Assembly: GCF_010499245.1 (NCBI RefSeq)
Contig: NZ_JAAGOW010000001.1
Coordinates: 1,612,001 to 1,676,000, forward strand
Source: Variovorax sp. WS11
GTDB lineage: Bacteria > Pseudomonadota > Gammaproteobacteria > Burkholderiales > Burkholderiaceae_C
DNA length: 64,000 nucleotides
Direction: 5' to 3'
The first letter of the stretch is position 1. Each line of letters starts with the position of its first letter. Positions 35,157-44,316 of the stretch are shown here, one piece after another. The notes below the pieces were generated by a model. The model was not told the origin of the DNA. It saw only the letters and a list, made by a program, of their open reading frames with translations, and searched no databases. The translations under genes were made by a program, and so were the position numbers.

Positions 35157-36374
35157 TCAGCGCTGTCCGGACAGCACGGCTGCCTCCGGGATCGGCAGCT
35201 CGCCAGCCACCCGCGCCTCGGCCTGCGTCAGGATGCCCTGCAGGATGCCCGGTATCTCGAACACCGCACGGTTGTGCACCTTGCGCGTGGCGGCGCGATA
35301 GCGGTCGAGATCGCGCACCAGTTCCTCGACCGCGCCGGGCACCTTGGCATAGCTCGAGCGCACCATGCCCACGCCCTGCTCGCGCACCCACTGGGCGTTG
35401 TAGCGTTCCTGGGGCAGGGTCCAGCTGTTGCACACCACGATCACCGGCAGATGCAGCTGCACCGCCTCGCTGACGCTGCCGGGCCCCGGCTTGCCGATGA
35501 AGAAATCGGACAGCTGCATGTAGTGCGCGACGTCGGGCGTGAAGCCCAGCACCGCCCGCGGCGCTTGGGCCGGTAGCGCACGCAGCGCCTTGGCCAGCGA
35601 TTCGTTGTGCCCGCAGGCCAGGATCAGCTGCATGTCGGGCAGACGCTTGGCGATGCCGATCATCGCCTTGGAGCCCTGCCCGCCGAACAGCACCAGGCCG
35701 GTCGGGCGGTCCGGGTCCAGCCCCAGGCGGCGGCGCTCCTCGGCGCGATCGATCGGCTGGGTCTCGTAGAAGGCCGAGCGGATCATCATCCCGGAGGTCG
35801 CATGGATGCGGTCTTGCGCATACCCCGCCGCACGCGCCTGCTGCACGGCCTTGGTCGAGCCGCAGACGAAGTACTGGTCCTGCCCCTTCTCGATCCAGAA
35901 ATGCGGCGGATGGTCGGCCAGATCGGTGAGCACCGTCACATAGGGCACACCCGGCAGCGCCGTGGCGACCGACTCGTAGAGAGAGCGGTTGAAGTTGGGG
36001 ATCAGCGACACGACCATGTCGGGCTCGGTCGCCAGCCAGTGCTGCTGCAGTGGGCGCACCAGCTTCGGCTTGGCCCAGCGGATCACGGCCTGCAGGACCT
36101 TGAGCTCGTGCGTCAGTCCCAGCGTCCAGCCGCGGGCGAGCCGCTTGTTGTAGACGTCCTCCGGGTCCATGCCGGTCAGCTTGCGAAAGCCGTCGTTCGG
36201 ATCGAGCACCTCGCGCAGGTTGACCAGCCGCACGGTCCACGGCAGGCCTGCGCGCTGGATCGCCGCCTCGAGCGCCAGCGCGGAGGCGCGGTGCCCGCCG
36301 CCGGCGTTGAAGTACACCAGGTCGACGGTTCGGTGGGCCGCAGGGGGCGGATTCGTCAAGACCGCGCCCGTCAT
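35157..36374 (-). CDS. GT28-family glycosyltransferase, MGDG-synthase/processive diacylglycerol type
   Basis: 405 residues. The N-terminal MGDG-synthase domain begins DLVYFNAGGGHRASALALEAAI (the GGGH membrane/acceptor loop). The C-terminal nucleotide-sugar part has GLVLFGGQGSKAMIGIAKRL, LACGHNESLAKAL and the donor-binding SDFFIGKPGPGSVSEAVQLHLPVIV. The family puts glucose or galactose from UDP-sugars on diacylglycerol, forming glycolipids that can replace phospholipids under phosphate shortage. Its ATG overlaps the upstream phosphoesterase gene by four bases, so the pair is coupled. The sugar cannot be inferred. Confidence 0.85.
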   Translation of the reverse strand: MTGAVLTNPPPAAHRTVDLVYFNAGGGHRASALALEAAIQRAGLPWTVRLVNLREVLDPNDGFRKLTGMDPEDVYNKRLARGWTLGLTHELKVLQAVIRWAKPKLVRPLQQHWLATEPDMVVSLIPNFNRSLYESVATALPGVPYVTVLTDLADHPPHFWIEKGQDQYFVCGSTKAVQQARAAGYAQDRIHATSGMMIRSAFYETQPIDRAEERRRLGLDPDRPTGLVLFGGQGSKAMIGIAKRLPDMQLILACGHNESLAKALRALPAQAPRAVLGFTPDVAHYMQLSDFFIGKPGPGSVSEAVQLHLPVIVVCNSWTLPQERYNAQWVREQGVGMVRSSYAKVPGAVEELVRDLDRYRAATRKVHNRAVFEIPGILQGILTQAEARVAGELPIPEAAVLSGQR

Positions 36375-37249
36375 GCGTGCGCCGGCTCGTGCCGTGAAGC
36401 CGCGCGGCCGACCCGTGTCTCGACCGGCATGTGCTCGGCCCAGTGCAGGATCTCGAGCGACCCATCGGCATGCTCGGCCAATGCCGTGAGGCTCTCGACC
36501 CAGTCGCCGTCGTTGGCGTAGAGGATGCCGTCGATGTCCCGCAGCTCGGCATGATGGATATGGCCGCAGACCACGCCCTGCATGCCCCGCTTGCGCGCCT
36601 CGCGCGCCACCGCGCCCTCGAAATCGCCCACATAGCTAACCGCCCGCTTGACCTTCAGCTTCAGGTACTTCGACAGCGACCAATAGGGCAGCCCCATGCG
36701 CGCGCGCAGCGAGTTGAGGTGGCGGTTGAGCTTGAGCGTGAACTCGTAAAGCGAATCGCCCACGTAGGCCAACCACTTGGCACACTGGATCACCCCGTCG
36801 AACAGGTCGCCGTGCATGACCCACAGCTTGCGGCCGTCGGCGGTCTCGTGGATCCATTCCTCGGCCACGTCGATGCCGCCGAAGTTGTGGTGCAGGTACT
36901 TGCGGGCAAACTCGTCGTGGTTGCCCGGGATGAAGATCACGCGCGTGCCCTTGCGCGCCTTGCGCAGCAGCTTCTGGATGACGTCGTTGTGCGCCTGCGG
37001 CCAGTACCAGTGGCGGCGCAGCTGCCAGCCGTCGATGATGTCGCCGACCAGAAACAGCGTCTCGCACTCGGTGTGCTTCAGGAAGTCGAGCAGCGCCTTG
37101 GCCTGGCAGCCGGGCGTGCCCAGGTGCAAGTCGGAGATCCAGAGGGTCCGATAGCGCTGGGGCGGACGAGTGGAGTCGTCCTCCTCCGCACCGGGGGAGG
37201 CTTCGGCCGTGTCGCGCCATGCACGGAGAAAGGCGTCATCGCGTTGCAT
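36371..37249 (-). CDS. LpxH-like calcineurin-type metallophosphoesterase
   Basis: 292 residues with the metallophosphoesterase signature set: WISDLHLGTPGC, LVGDIIDGW, IPGNHDEF, MHGDLFDG and VVCGHIHHAEL. It resembles UDP-2,3-diacylglucosamine pyrophosphatase (LpxH) but has a longer N-terminus, and the partner gene makes glycolipids, so the real substrate may be a lipid phosphate or CDP/UDP-lipid. It is co-translated (ATGA overlap) with the GT28 glycosyltransferase gene. Confidence 0.85.
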   Translation of the reverse strand: MQRDDAFLRAWRDTAEASPGAEEDDSTRPPQRYRTLWISDLHLGTPGCQAKALLDFLKHTECETLFLVGDIIDGWQLRRHWYWPQAHNDVIQKLLRKARKGTRVIFIPGNHDEFARKYLHHNFGGIDVAEEWIHETADGRKLWVMHGDLFDGVIQCAKWLAYVGDSLYEFTLKLNRHLNSLRARMGLPYWSLSKYLKLKVKRAVSYVGDFEGAVAREARKRGMQGVVCGHIHHAELRDIDGILYANDGDWVESLTALAEHADGSLEILHWAEHMPVETRVGRAASRHEPAHA

Positions 37250-37337
37250 GGGGGGTCATCGTCGCCAGGGCGGATGACGGCGCCATGGCGGCGCAGTGAA
37301 GCTTCGGTGACAGGGCCGCGCGCGTTGCGGCCAGGCG

Positions 37338-38267
37338 TCACGCGCTCGCGTGACAGCGGTGGATCTCGATGGTCGAGTGCCGGATTTCCTCGTGCATCGC
37401 GAAGGTGGCCCGCACATCGTCCGGCGTCAGCGCGGGCGAATGCGTGACAACGGTGATCGCGCAGGCATAAGCGCCCTGGCCCACGCGCCACACGTGCAGG
37501 TCGGCAATGCGGGTCTCCGAATCCGCCAGGCCCTGCTCCACGCCCTCGCGGATCTCCTCGACCACCGGGTGGTCCATCTCGCGGTCCAGCAGCACCTTGC
37601 CGGTGTCGACCAGCAGGCCGCGCGCCCAGCTCGCGACCAGCACCGCGCCGACGATGCCCATCAGCGGGTCGAGCCAGGCCCAGCCATAGAGCCAGCCGCC
37701 GGCCAGCGCCAGGATGGCGAGTACCGAGGTGGCGGCATCGGCCACGACGTGCAGGTAGGCGGAGCGCAGGTTCAGGTCGTGGCCATGGTCTTGCTGATGC
37801 CCGCCGTGGTGATGCGCTCCGCCGAGCAGCCACGCGCAAAGCAGGTTGACCGTCAGCCCCAGCACCGCCACCACGATCGCCTCCTGGTAGTGGATCGACG
37901 CAGGCGACCACAGTCGCTCGAGCGAGCCCACCACCATCAGCGCCGCCACGCCGAGCAGGAACAGCGCGCTCGCGAAGCCACCCAGCACCTCGATCTTCCA
38001 GGTCCCGAAGGCGAAGCGCCGGTCGCCGGCGTAGCGCCGCGCCGCCGCATAGGCGAAGGCGCTGAGCCCGATCGCCACCGCGTGCGAGCTCATGTGCCAG
38101 CCGTCGGCCAGGAGCGCCATCGAGTTGAACCACCAGCCGGCACCGATCTCCAGCACCATCGCGGCCGCGGTGATCCACATCACCAGCCGCGTGCTGCGCT
38201 CGGCGGCCCGGTTGTCCTCCTGGAAGCGGTGCTCGTGCTTCCAGCTGCTGAGGTCATGGCTGTGCAT
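37338..38267 (-). CDS. dmeF: DmeF-type Co/Ni cation diffusion facilitator
   Basis: Inner-membrane metal/proton antiporter of the CDF family, 309 aa. The N-terminus MHSHDLSSWKHEHRFQ is the hallmark of DmeF. Six helices follow, with the metal-site motif LLADGWHMSSHAVAIG in helix 2 and LHVVADAATSVLAI in helix 5. A His-rich loop lies between helices 4 and 5 (GGAHHHGGHQQDHGHD), and the C-terminal cytoplasmic domain has ADLHVWRVG. DmeF exports cobalt and nickel in Cupriavidus. It starts 12 bases after ruvB ends; no metal regulator is adjacent. Confidence 0.9.
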   Translation of the reverse strand: MHSHDLSSWKHEHRFQEDNRAAERSTRLVMWITAAAMVLEIGAGWWFNSMALLADGWHMSSHAVAIGLSAFAYAAARRYAGDRRFAFGTWKIEVLGGFASALFLLGVAALMVVGSLERLWSPASIHYQEAIVVAVLGLTVNLLCAWLLGGAHHHGGHQQDHGHDLNLRSAYLHVVADAATSVLAILALAGGWLYGWAWLDPLMGIVGAVLVASWARGLLVDTGKVLLDREMDHPVVEEIREGVEQGLADSETRIADLHVWRVGQGAYACAITVVTHSPALTPDDVRATFAMHEEIRHSTIEIHRCHASA

Positions 38268-38279
38268 GGGGAAGGGCCC

Positions 38280-39335
<1,056 letters not shown>

Positions 39336-39443
39336 GGCGTAGGCTGGACGGACAGTTTAGTCGGCCGAACGGCTGGCCGAGGACTGGCTCGCTGCTTGAG
39401 CCGGGCGCCCCTGCGGCAGAATGCGCCACCGAGGAGGGTGAGC

Positions 39444-40061
39444 GTGTCCATCTACGAGCTGAAGCCGCGATTCCAGGCCCTGCTGCGCCCGCTGGTCCGG
39501 CGCCTGCATGCCATGGGCGTGACGGCCAATCAGGTCACGGTCGCGGCCTGCGTCGTCTCGGTCGCGCTCGGCCTGTGGCTCTTCTTTGCCGCGCCTTCCG
39601 CGGCCGCCTTCGCGCTGATCCCGCTGTGGATGTTCCTGCGCATGGCCTTCAATGCCATCGACGGCATGCTGGCGCGCGAGCACGGCCAGCAAAGCGCGCT
39701 CGGCGCCTTTCTCAACGAGCTGACCGATGTGCTCTCGGACGCCGCGCTCTACCTGCCCTTCGCGCTGGTCGCGCCCTTCAGCCCTTTCTGGGTCGGCGCC
39801 GTGATCGTGCTGGCAGGCCTGTCCGAATTCACCGGCGCGCTGGGCCCCACGGTGGGCGCCTCGCGCCGCTACGACGGCCCGCTCGGCAAGAGCGACCGCG
39901 CCTTCGTGTTCGGCGCGCTGGGCCTGTATGTCGCGCTCGGCGGGCCACTGCCGGCCTGGAGCGCCGGGCTCATGCCGCTGCTGGCCCTGTTGGTGGCATG
40001 GACCATCGTCAATCGCATCCGTCGCGCGCTAGCCGAGGCCGGCGCCGCATCGCACAGCTGA
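39444..40061 (+). CDS. ynbA: YnbA-like CDP-alcohol phosphatidyltransferase
   Basis: 205-residue integral membrane protein that should transfer a phosphatidyl group from CDP-diacylglycerol to an alcohol. The family motif is at residues 70-99 (NAIDGMLAREHG, then LGAFLNELTDVLSD): compared with the classical D-x2-DG-x2-AR-x8-G-x3-D-x3-D, the first and third Asp are Asn (N70, N91). My recollection of E. coli YnbA has the same Asn residues, so this is a subfamily trait. The N-terminus SIYELKPRFQALLRP also matches YnbA. GTG at 39444 follows GAGGAGG. First gene of a six-gene lipid operon. Confidence 0.88.
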   Translation: MSIYELKPRFQALLRPLVRRLHAMGVTANQVTVAACVVSVALGLWLFFAAPSAAAFALIPLWMFLRMAFNAIDGMLAREHGQQSALGAFLNELTDVLSDAALYLPFALVAPFSPFWVGAVIVLAGLSEFTGALGPTVGASRRYDGPLGKSDRAFVFGALGLYVALGGPLPAWSAGLMPLLALLVAWTIVNRIRRALAEAGAASHS

Positions 40062-40078
40062 GGAGACCCGAACCCATC

Positions 40079-41842
40079 ATGAGCGACACCCCCCGCGTGC
40101 CACAAGAACATCAATTCCAGACACACGACGGCGTCTCGCTGTTCTACCGGCACTGGCCCGCGACCGGCGGCGCGCGGCGCGGCGCCGTTGTGCTGTTCCA
40201 CCGCGGCCACGAGCACGGCGCGCGCATGGCCCACCTGGTGGACGAGCTGGCCTTGCCTGATTTCGACTTCTTCGCCTGGGACGCCCGCGGCCACGGCCGC
40301 TCGCCGGGGCAGCGCGGCTTCAGCCCCGGCTTCGCGACCTCCGTGCGCGACGTGCAGACCTTCATCGAGCACATCGGCAGCGCGCACGGCGTGCCGCCCG
40401 AAGACATCCACGTGATCGCGCAGAGCGTGGGCGCGGTGCTGATCGCCACCTGGGCCCACGACTACGCGCCAAGGGTGCGCGGGCTCACCCTCGCCTCGCC
40501 GGCCTTCCGGGTGAAGCTCTACGTGCCCTTCGCGCGCCCCGGGCTCGCGCTCATGCACAAGCTGCGCGGCCTCTTCTTCGTCAACAGCTACGTGAAGGCG
40601 AAGTTCCTCACGCACGACCCCGCGCGCATCGCCAGCTACAAGAGCGACCCGCTGATCTCGCGCCCGATCGCCGTCAACATCCTGCTGGGACTCTACGAGG
40701 CCGCCGAGCGCGTGGTGGCAGATGCCCATGCGATCACGCTGCCGACGCAGTTGCTGATCTCCGGCGCCGACTGGGTGGTGCATCGCCAGCCCCAGCACGA
40801 CTTCTTCGACCGGCTCGGCAGCGCGGTCAAGCGCAAGCTGGAGCTGCCCGGTTTCTTCCACGACACGCTGGGCGAGAAGGACCGCGGCCCTGCCGTGAAG
40901 GCCATTCGCGACTTCGTGCTGGAACTGTTCGACCAGCCCCCGCCGCCGGTGGACCTGCGCGGCGCGCACCTGAGCGGCGCGACCGCCGACGAGTCGCGCG
41001 CGCTGGCCGAGCCGCTGCCCGCGCTGTCTCCGCGCGGCGCGTACTGGGCGCTCACGCGCGCGAGCCTGCGCTTCGGCGGCCTGCTGTCGCGTGGCGTCGA
41101 GCTGGGCCACGAAACGGGCTTCGACTCGGGCAGCACGCTGGACTACGTGTATCGCAACCAGGCGCAGGGCGCCGGCCCGCTGGGCCGGATGGTCGATCGG
41201 ACCTACCTGGATTCCATCGGCTGGCGCGGCATCCGCCAGCGCAAGCTGCACGTCGAGGAACTGCTGCGCAAGGCCATGGAGCTGTTGGCCGAGCAGCACC
41301 GCGAGGTGCGCCTGATGGACATTGCCGCCGGCCACGGCCGCTACGTGCTCGACGCCGTGCTGGCCAGCCCGGTCAAGGCAAGCTCGATCCTGCTGCGCGA
41401 CTACAGCGACATCAACGTGCGCGACGGCCGCGCGCTGATCGCCGAGAAGGAGCTGCAGGGCAGCGCGCAGTTCGTGCAGGCCGATGCCTTCGACCGCATG
41501 AGCCTGGCGAGCGTGACGCCGCGGCCCACGCTCGCGGTGGTCTCGGGCCTGTACGAGCTCTTCCCCGACAACGAGATGGTGAGCCGCTCGCTGGCCGGCG
41601 TGGGCGACGCGGTCGAGGACCGCGGCTACCTGGTCTACACCGGCCAGCCCTGGCATCCTCAGCTGGAGATGATTGCCCGCGCCCTCACCAGCCACCGCCA
41701 GGGCCAGGCCTGGGTGATGCGCCGGCGCACGCAGGCCGAAATGGACCAGCTGGTCGAGGCCGCGGGCTTTCGCAAAATCGACCAGCGCATCGACGAGTGG
41801 GGGATCTTCACCGTCTCGCTCGCGGTGCGCACGGGGCCATGA
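40079..41842 (+). CDS. ynbC: YnbC-like fusion: alpha/beta hydrolase plus SAM-dependent methyltransferase
   Basis: 587 residues. The N-terminal monoacylglycerol-lipase-like hydrolase (1-300) has DARGHGRSPGQRG and the nucleophile Ser116 in IAQSVGAVLIATW, with Ala replacing the first Gly of GxSxG; LPGFFHDTLGE supplies the catalytic His. The C-terminal half (about 340-587) is a class I methyltransferase with Asp414 in LMDIAAGHGRYVLDAV. E. coli YnbC has the same length and fusion. It may remodel or methylate the lipid made by the operon; no substrate is known. The stop overlaps the next start (ATGA). Confidence 0.85.
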   Translation: MSDTPRVPQEHQFQTHDGVSLFYRHWPATGGARRGAVVLFHRGHEHGARMAHLVDELALPDFDFFAWDARGHGRSPGQRGFSPGFATSVRDVQTFIEHIGSAHGVPPEDIHVIAQSVGAVLIATWAHDYAPRVRGLTLASPAFRVKLYVPFARPGLALMHKLRGLFFVNSYVKAKFLTHDPARIASYKSDPLISRPIAVNILLGLYEAAERVVADAHAITLPTQLLISGADWVVHRQPQHDFFDRLGSAVKRKLELPGFFHDTLGEKDRGPAVKAIRDFVLELFDQPPPPVDLRGAHLSGATADESRALAEPLPALSPRGAYWALTRASLRFGGLLSRGVELGHETGFDSGSTLDYVYRNQAQGAGPLGRMVDRTYLDSIGWRGIRQRKLHVEELLRKAMELLAEQHREVRLMDIAAGHGRYVLDAVLASPVKASSILLRDYSDINVRDGRALIAEKELQGSAQFVQADAFDRMSLASVTPRPTLAVVSGLYELFPDNEMVSRSLAGVGDAVEDRGYLVYTGQPWHPQLEMIARALTSHRQGQAWVMRRRTQAEMDQLVEAAGFRKIDQRIDEWGIFTVSLAVRTGP

Positions 41843-43170
41843 CGAGGCGGCCTCGTCCTCGCCCCTGGAAACGCGCCGCCGGCTGGCTGGCGCTGCTGGG
41901 CCCGCTGTTCTATGCCAGCTACGGCTTCGCGAACTGGTGGGCCTCGACCCGCGCCCAGGTGCCGGTGCTGGTCTTCGAGTGGGAACGCAGCCTGCCCTTC
42001 TGGCCCTGGACCATCTTCCCCTACTGGACCATCAACGCCTTCTACGCGCTCTCGCTCTTTCTCGCGCGCGACCGCCACGTGCTGGACCGCCATGCGGCGC
42101 GGCTGCTGACGGCGCAGGCGGTGGCGGTCGCCTGCTTCATCCTCTGGCCGCTGCGCTTCAGCTTCGGCCAGCCCGCCGTCGAGGGTGCGCCGGCCTTCCT
42201 GTTCAACGCGCTGCGCGGCTTCGACCAGCCCTTCAACCAGGCGCCCTCGCTGCACATCGCGCTGGCCGTGATCCTGTGGGATTTCTACCGGCGCCTGATC
42301 CACGCGCCCTGGGCGCGCATCGTGCTGCACCTCTGGGCCTTCGCGATCTGCGCCTCGGTGCTCAGCACCTGGCAGCACCATTTCATCGACATCCCGACCG
42401 GCGCGCTGCTGGGCTTGATTTGCGTGTGGCTCTGGCCGCTGGAGCGCGTGGTGGCGCTGCCGCGCGCGTGGCGGGTCGCGCGCGATCCGCAGCGCTGGAA
42501 GCTTGCGGGCTGCTACGCCGCCGGGGCCCTGCTCTTCCTCACCGTCGCGCTGAGCCTCCAGGGCCCGGCGCTGTGGCTGGCCTGGCCGGCCGCGGCACTG
42601 GCGCTGGTGGCGCTCAACTACGCGGGCTTCGGCCCCCGCGGCTTCCGGATGGACCGCCATGGCCGCATGCACTGGAGCGCGCGCTGGCTGTTCGCACCCT
42701 ATCGCCTTGGCGCCGCCCTCAGCGCCCGGCTCTGGACGCGCGGCCTGCCGGCCTCGGTCGAAGTCGCGCCGGGCCTGCGACTGGGCCGGCGGCCCAGCCT
42801 GACCGAATGGGAAGCGGCGGGCCGCCCCCGGCTGCTCGGCCTGTGCGCCGAGCTGCAGTTGCCGCCCGTGCCCGGCGCCCGCTGCGTGCCGATGCTGGAT
42901 CTCGCGCTGCCGGCCGCCACGCAGCTGCGACGCGCGGCCGTGGTGATCGAAGGGTTGCGCGGCACCGGCCAGCCCGTCTGGGTCTGCTGCGCGCTGGGCT
43001 TCTCGCGCAGCGCGGCCTCGGTCGTCGCCTGGCTGGGCCTGCATGGCGCGGCCGGCACCCTGGCCACGGCGCACGCGGCAGTACGCCAGGCGCGGCCGCA
43101 GATCGTGCTGCGCGCAGGCTGGCTCGCCCTGCTGGACCAGCTGACTTCCGGGAAGGTACGCCATGAATGA
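41839..43170 (+). CDS. ynbD: YnbD-like fusion: PAP2 lipid phosphatase plus dual-specificity phosphatase
   Basis: 443 residues with several N-terminal helices. The PAP2 part shows PSLH (His139) and WQHHFIDIPTG (His181 and Asp184), the second and third phosphatase motifs. The C-terminal cytosolic part carries the cysteine-phosphatase loop CALGFSR (Cys384 to Arg390). Thus two unrelated phosphatase chemistries sit in one membrane protein, as in E. coli YnbD. Expected to dephosphorylate a lipid phosphate (for example phosphatidylglycerophosphate- or phosphoinositide-like). Coupled to ynbC (ATGA) and overlapping the next gene by eight bases. Confidence 0.85.
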   Translation: MTRRPRPRPWKRAAGWLALLGPLFYASYGFANWWASTRAQVPVLVFEWERSLPFWPWTIFPYWTINAFYALSLFLARDRHVLDRHAARLLTAQAVAVACFILWPLRFSFGQPAVEGAPAFLFNALRGFDQPFNQAPSLHIALAVILWDFYRRLIHAPWARIVLHLWAFAICASVLSTWQHHFIDIPTGALLGLICVWLWPLERVVALPRAWRVARDPQRWKLAGCYAAGALLFLTVALSLQGPALWLAWPAAALALVALNYAGFGPRGFRMDRHGRMHWSARWLFAPYRLGAALSARLWTRGLPASVEVAPGLRLGRRPSLTEWEAAGRPRLLGLCAELQLPPVPGARCVPMLDLALPAATQLRRAAVVIEGLRGTGQPVWVCCALGFSRSAASVVAWLGLHGAAGTLATAHAAVRQARPQIVLRAGWLALLDQLTSGKVRHE

Positions 43171-43597
43171 CGACGACCGCGCCCTGTGCGCCACCACTGC
43201 CGGCCTGCTCCGGGCCGGCAGCGCGCTGGCCTTGTGGGGCCTCGCGCTCTCCCTCATCTCGGGCCTGGTGCTGGCGCTGACCGGGCGCTCCCTGCCTTCG
43301 GCCACCTGGGCCGCCTTCGCCGCCGTCGCGCTGATCGGCCTGCCCGAGCGCTACCTGGCACTGCGCGTGCAGCTCGACGCGGCACTGTTCGACGGGCTGG
43401 CCCGGAGCACGATCGCTTCGAAGCCCGCCATGGACCACGCACTCGCGACGCTCGGCCTGCGCCGCGGCACGGACGGCACGCGGCCCCTGGCCGGGCGCGT
43501 GCTCGGCGCCCGGCAACTCATGCAGCGCCACGGCATCGCGGTGATTGCGCAAACCGTCATCTTCGCCATGGCGCTCGCGATGCAGGACTCGCGCTGA
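43163..43597 (+). CDS. Small membrane protein in the lipid operon, unknown
   Basis: 144 residues with two helices near 18-40 (GSALALWGLALSLISGLVLAL) and 46-62 (TWAAFAAVALIGLP), then an Arg-rich cytosolic part (RYLALRVQLDAALFDGLARS and LGARQLMQRH) and a short C-terminal hydrophobic stretch. It starts inside the 3' end of the PAP2-phosphatase gene and is followed 26 bases later by the acyltransferase. E. coli ynbABCD has no obvious counterpart, so it may be an accessory subunit. I do not recognise a family. Confidence 0.7.
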   Translation: MNDDDRALCATTAGLLRAGSALALWGLALSLISGLVLALTGRSLPSATWAAFAAVALIGLPERYLALRVQLDAALFDGLARSTIASKPAMDHALATLGLRRGTDGTRPLAGRVLGARQLMQRHGIAVIAQTVIFAMALAMQDSR

Positions 43598-43623
43598 GCC
43601 ATGGATCGCAAGGAGCCCCGTTC

Positions 43624-44307
43624 ATGAGTTCTCCCGCCCCCGGCCTGCCGCGCCAGGCGGCCGCCGTTGTCTCGGCCTGGCTGATCGTGCTCTTCGCCAA
43701 GCTGCTGACCGGCGTGCGCGCCATCTGGAGCGGCACGGGCCCCAAGGCCGAGCAGACCCTCTACTTCGCGAATCACACCAGCCACGGCGACTTCGTGCTG
43801 CTGTGGGCCACGCTGCCGCCCGACCTGCGCGCCCTCACGCGCCCCGTGGCCGGACAGGACTACTGGGAGGCCTCGGCGCTGCGCCGCTTCATCGGGCGTG
43901 ACGTGTTCAACGCCCTGATGATCCGCCGCGACGGCAGCGCCGCGCCCGGCAGCCAGGCGGCCCTCAACCCCGTCGACCAGATGACCGAGGCGCTGCAGGC
44001 CGGCGACTCGCTGATCATGTTCCCCGAGGGCACCCGCAACATCGGCGAGGAGGTGCTGCTGCCGCTGAAGAGCGGCCTCTACCACCTCGCGCGCGCCTGC
44101 CCGCAGGTGCGGCTGGTGCCGGTGTGGATCGAGAACCTCAAGCGCGTGCTGCCCAAGGGCATGCTGGTGCCGGTGCCGCTGGCCTGCACGGTGCGCTACG
44201 GCGCGCCGATCACGCTGGCCGAGGGTGAAGACAAGGCCGCGTTCATCGCGCGGGCGCGGGCCGCAATGCTCGACCTTCAGCCCGAATACGACCGTGAAGA
44301 ACACTGA
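43624..44307 (+). CDS. PlsC-like 1-acylglycerol-3-phosphate acyltransferase
   Basis: 227 residues. Motif I is NHTSHGD with His51 and Asp56 (H-x4-D), and motif III is FPEGTR at 133-138; LVPVWIENL is motif IV. The N-terminal hydrophobic helix anchors it to the inner membrane. It should acylate lysophosphatidic acid or a related lysolipid, giving the phosphatidic acid needed by the downstream CdsA-like enzyme. It is an addition to the E. coli ynb gene set. Confidence 0.87.
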   Translation: MSSPAPGLPRQAAAVVSAWLIVLFAKLLTGVRAIWSGTGPKAEQTLYFANHTSHGDFVLLWATLPPDLRALTRPVAGQDYWEASALRRFIGRDVFNALMIRRDGSAAPGSQAALNPVDQMTEALQAGDSLIMFPEGTRNIGEEVLLPLKSGLYHLARACPQVRLVPVWIENLKRVLPKGMLVPVPLACTVRYGAPITLAEGEDKAAFIARARAAMLDLQPEYDREEH

Positions 44308-44316
44308 TCGAGCGCC

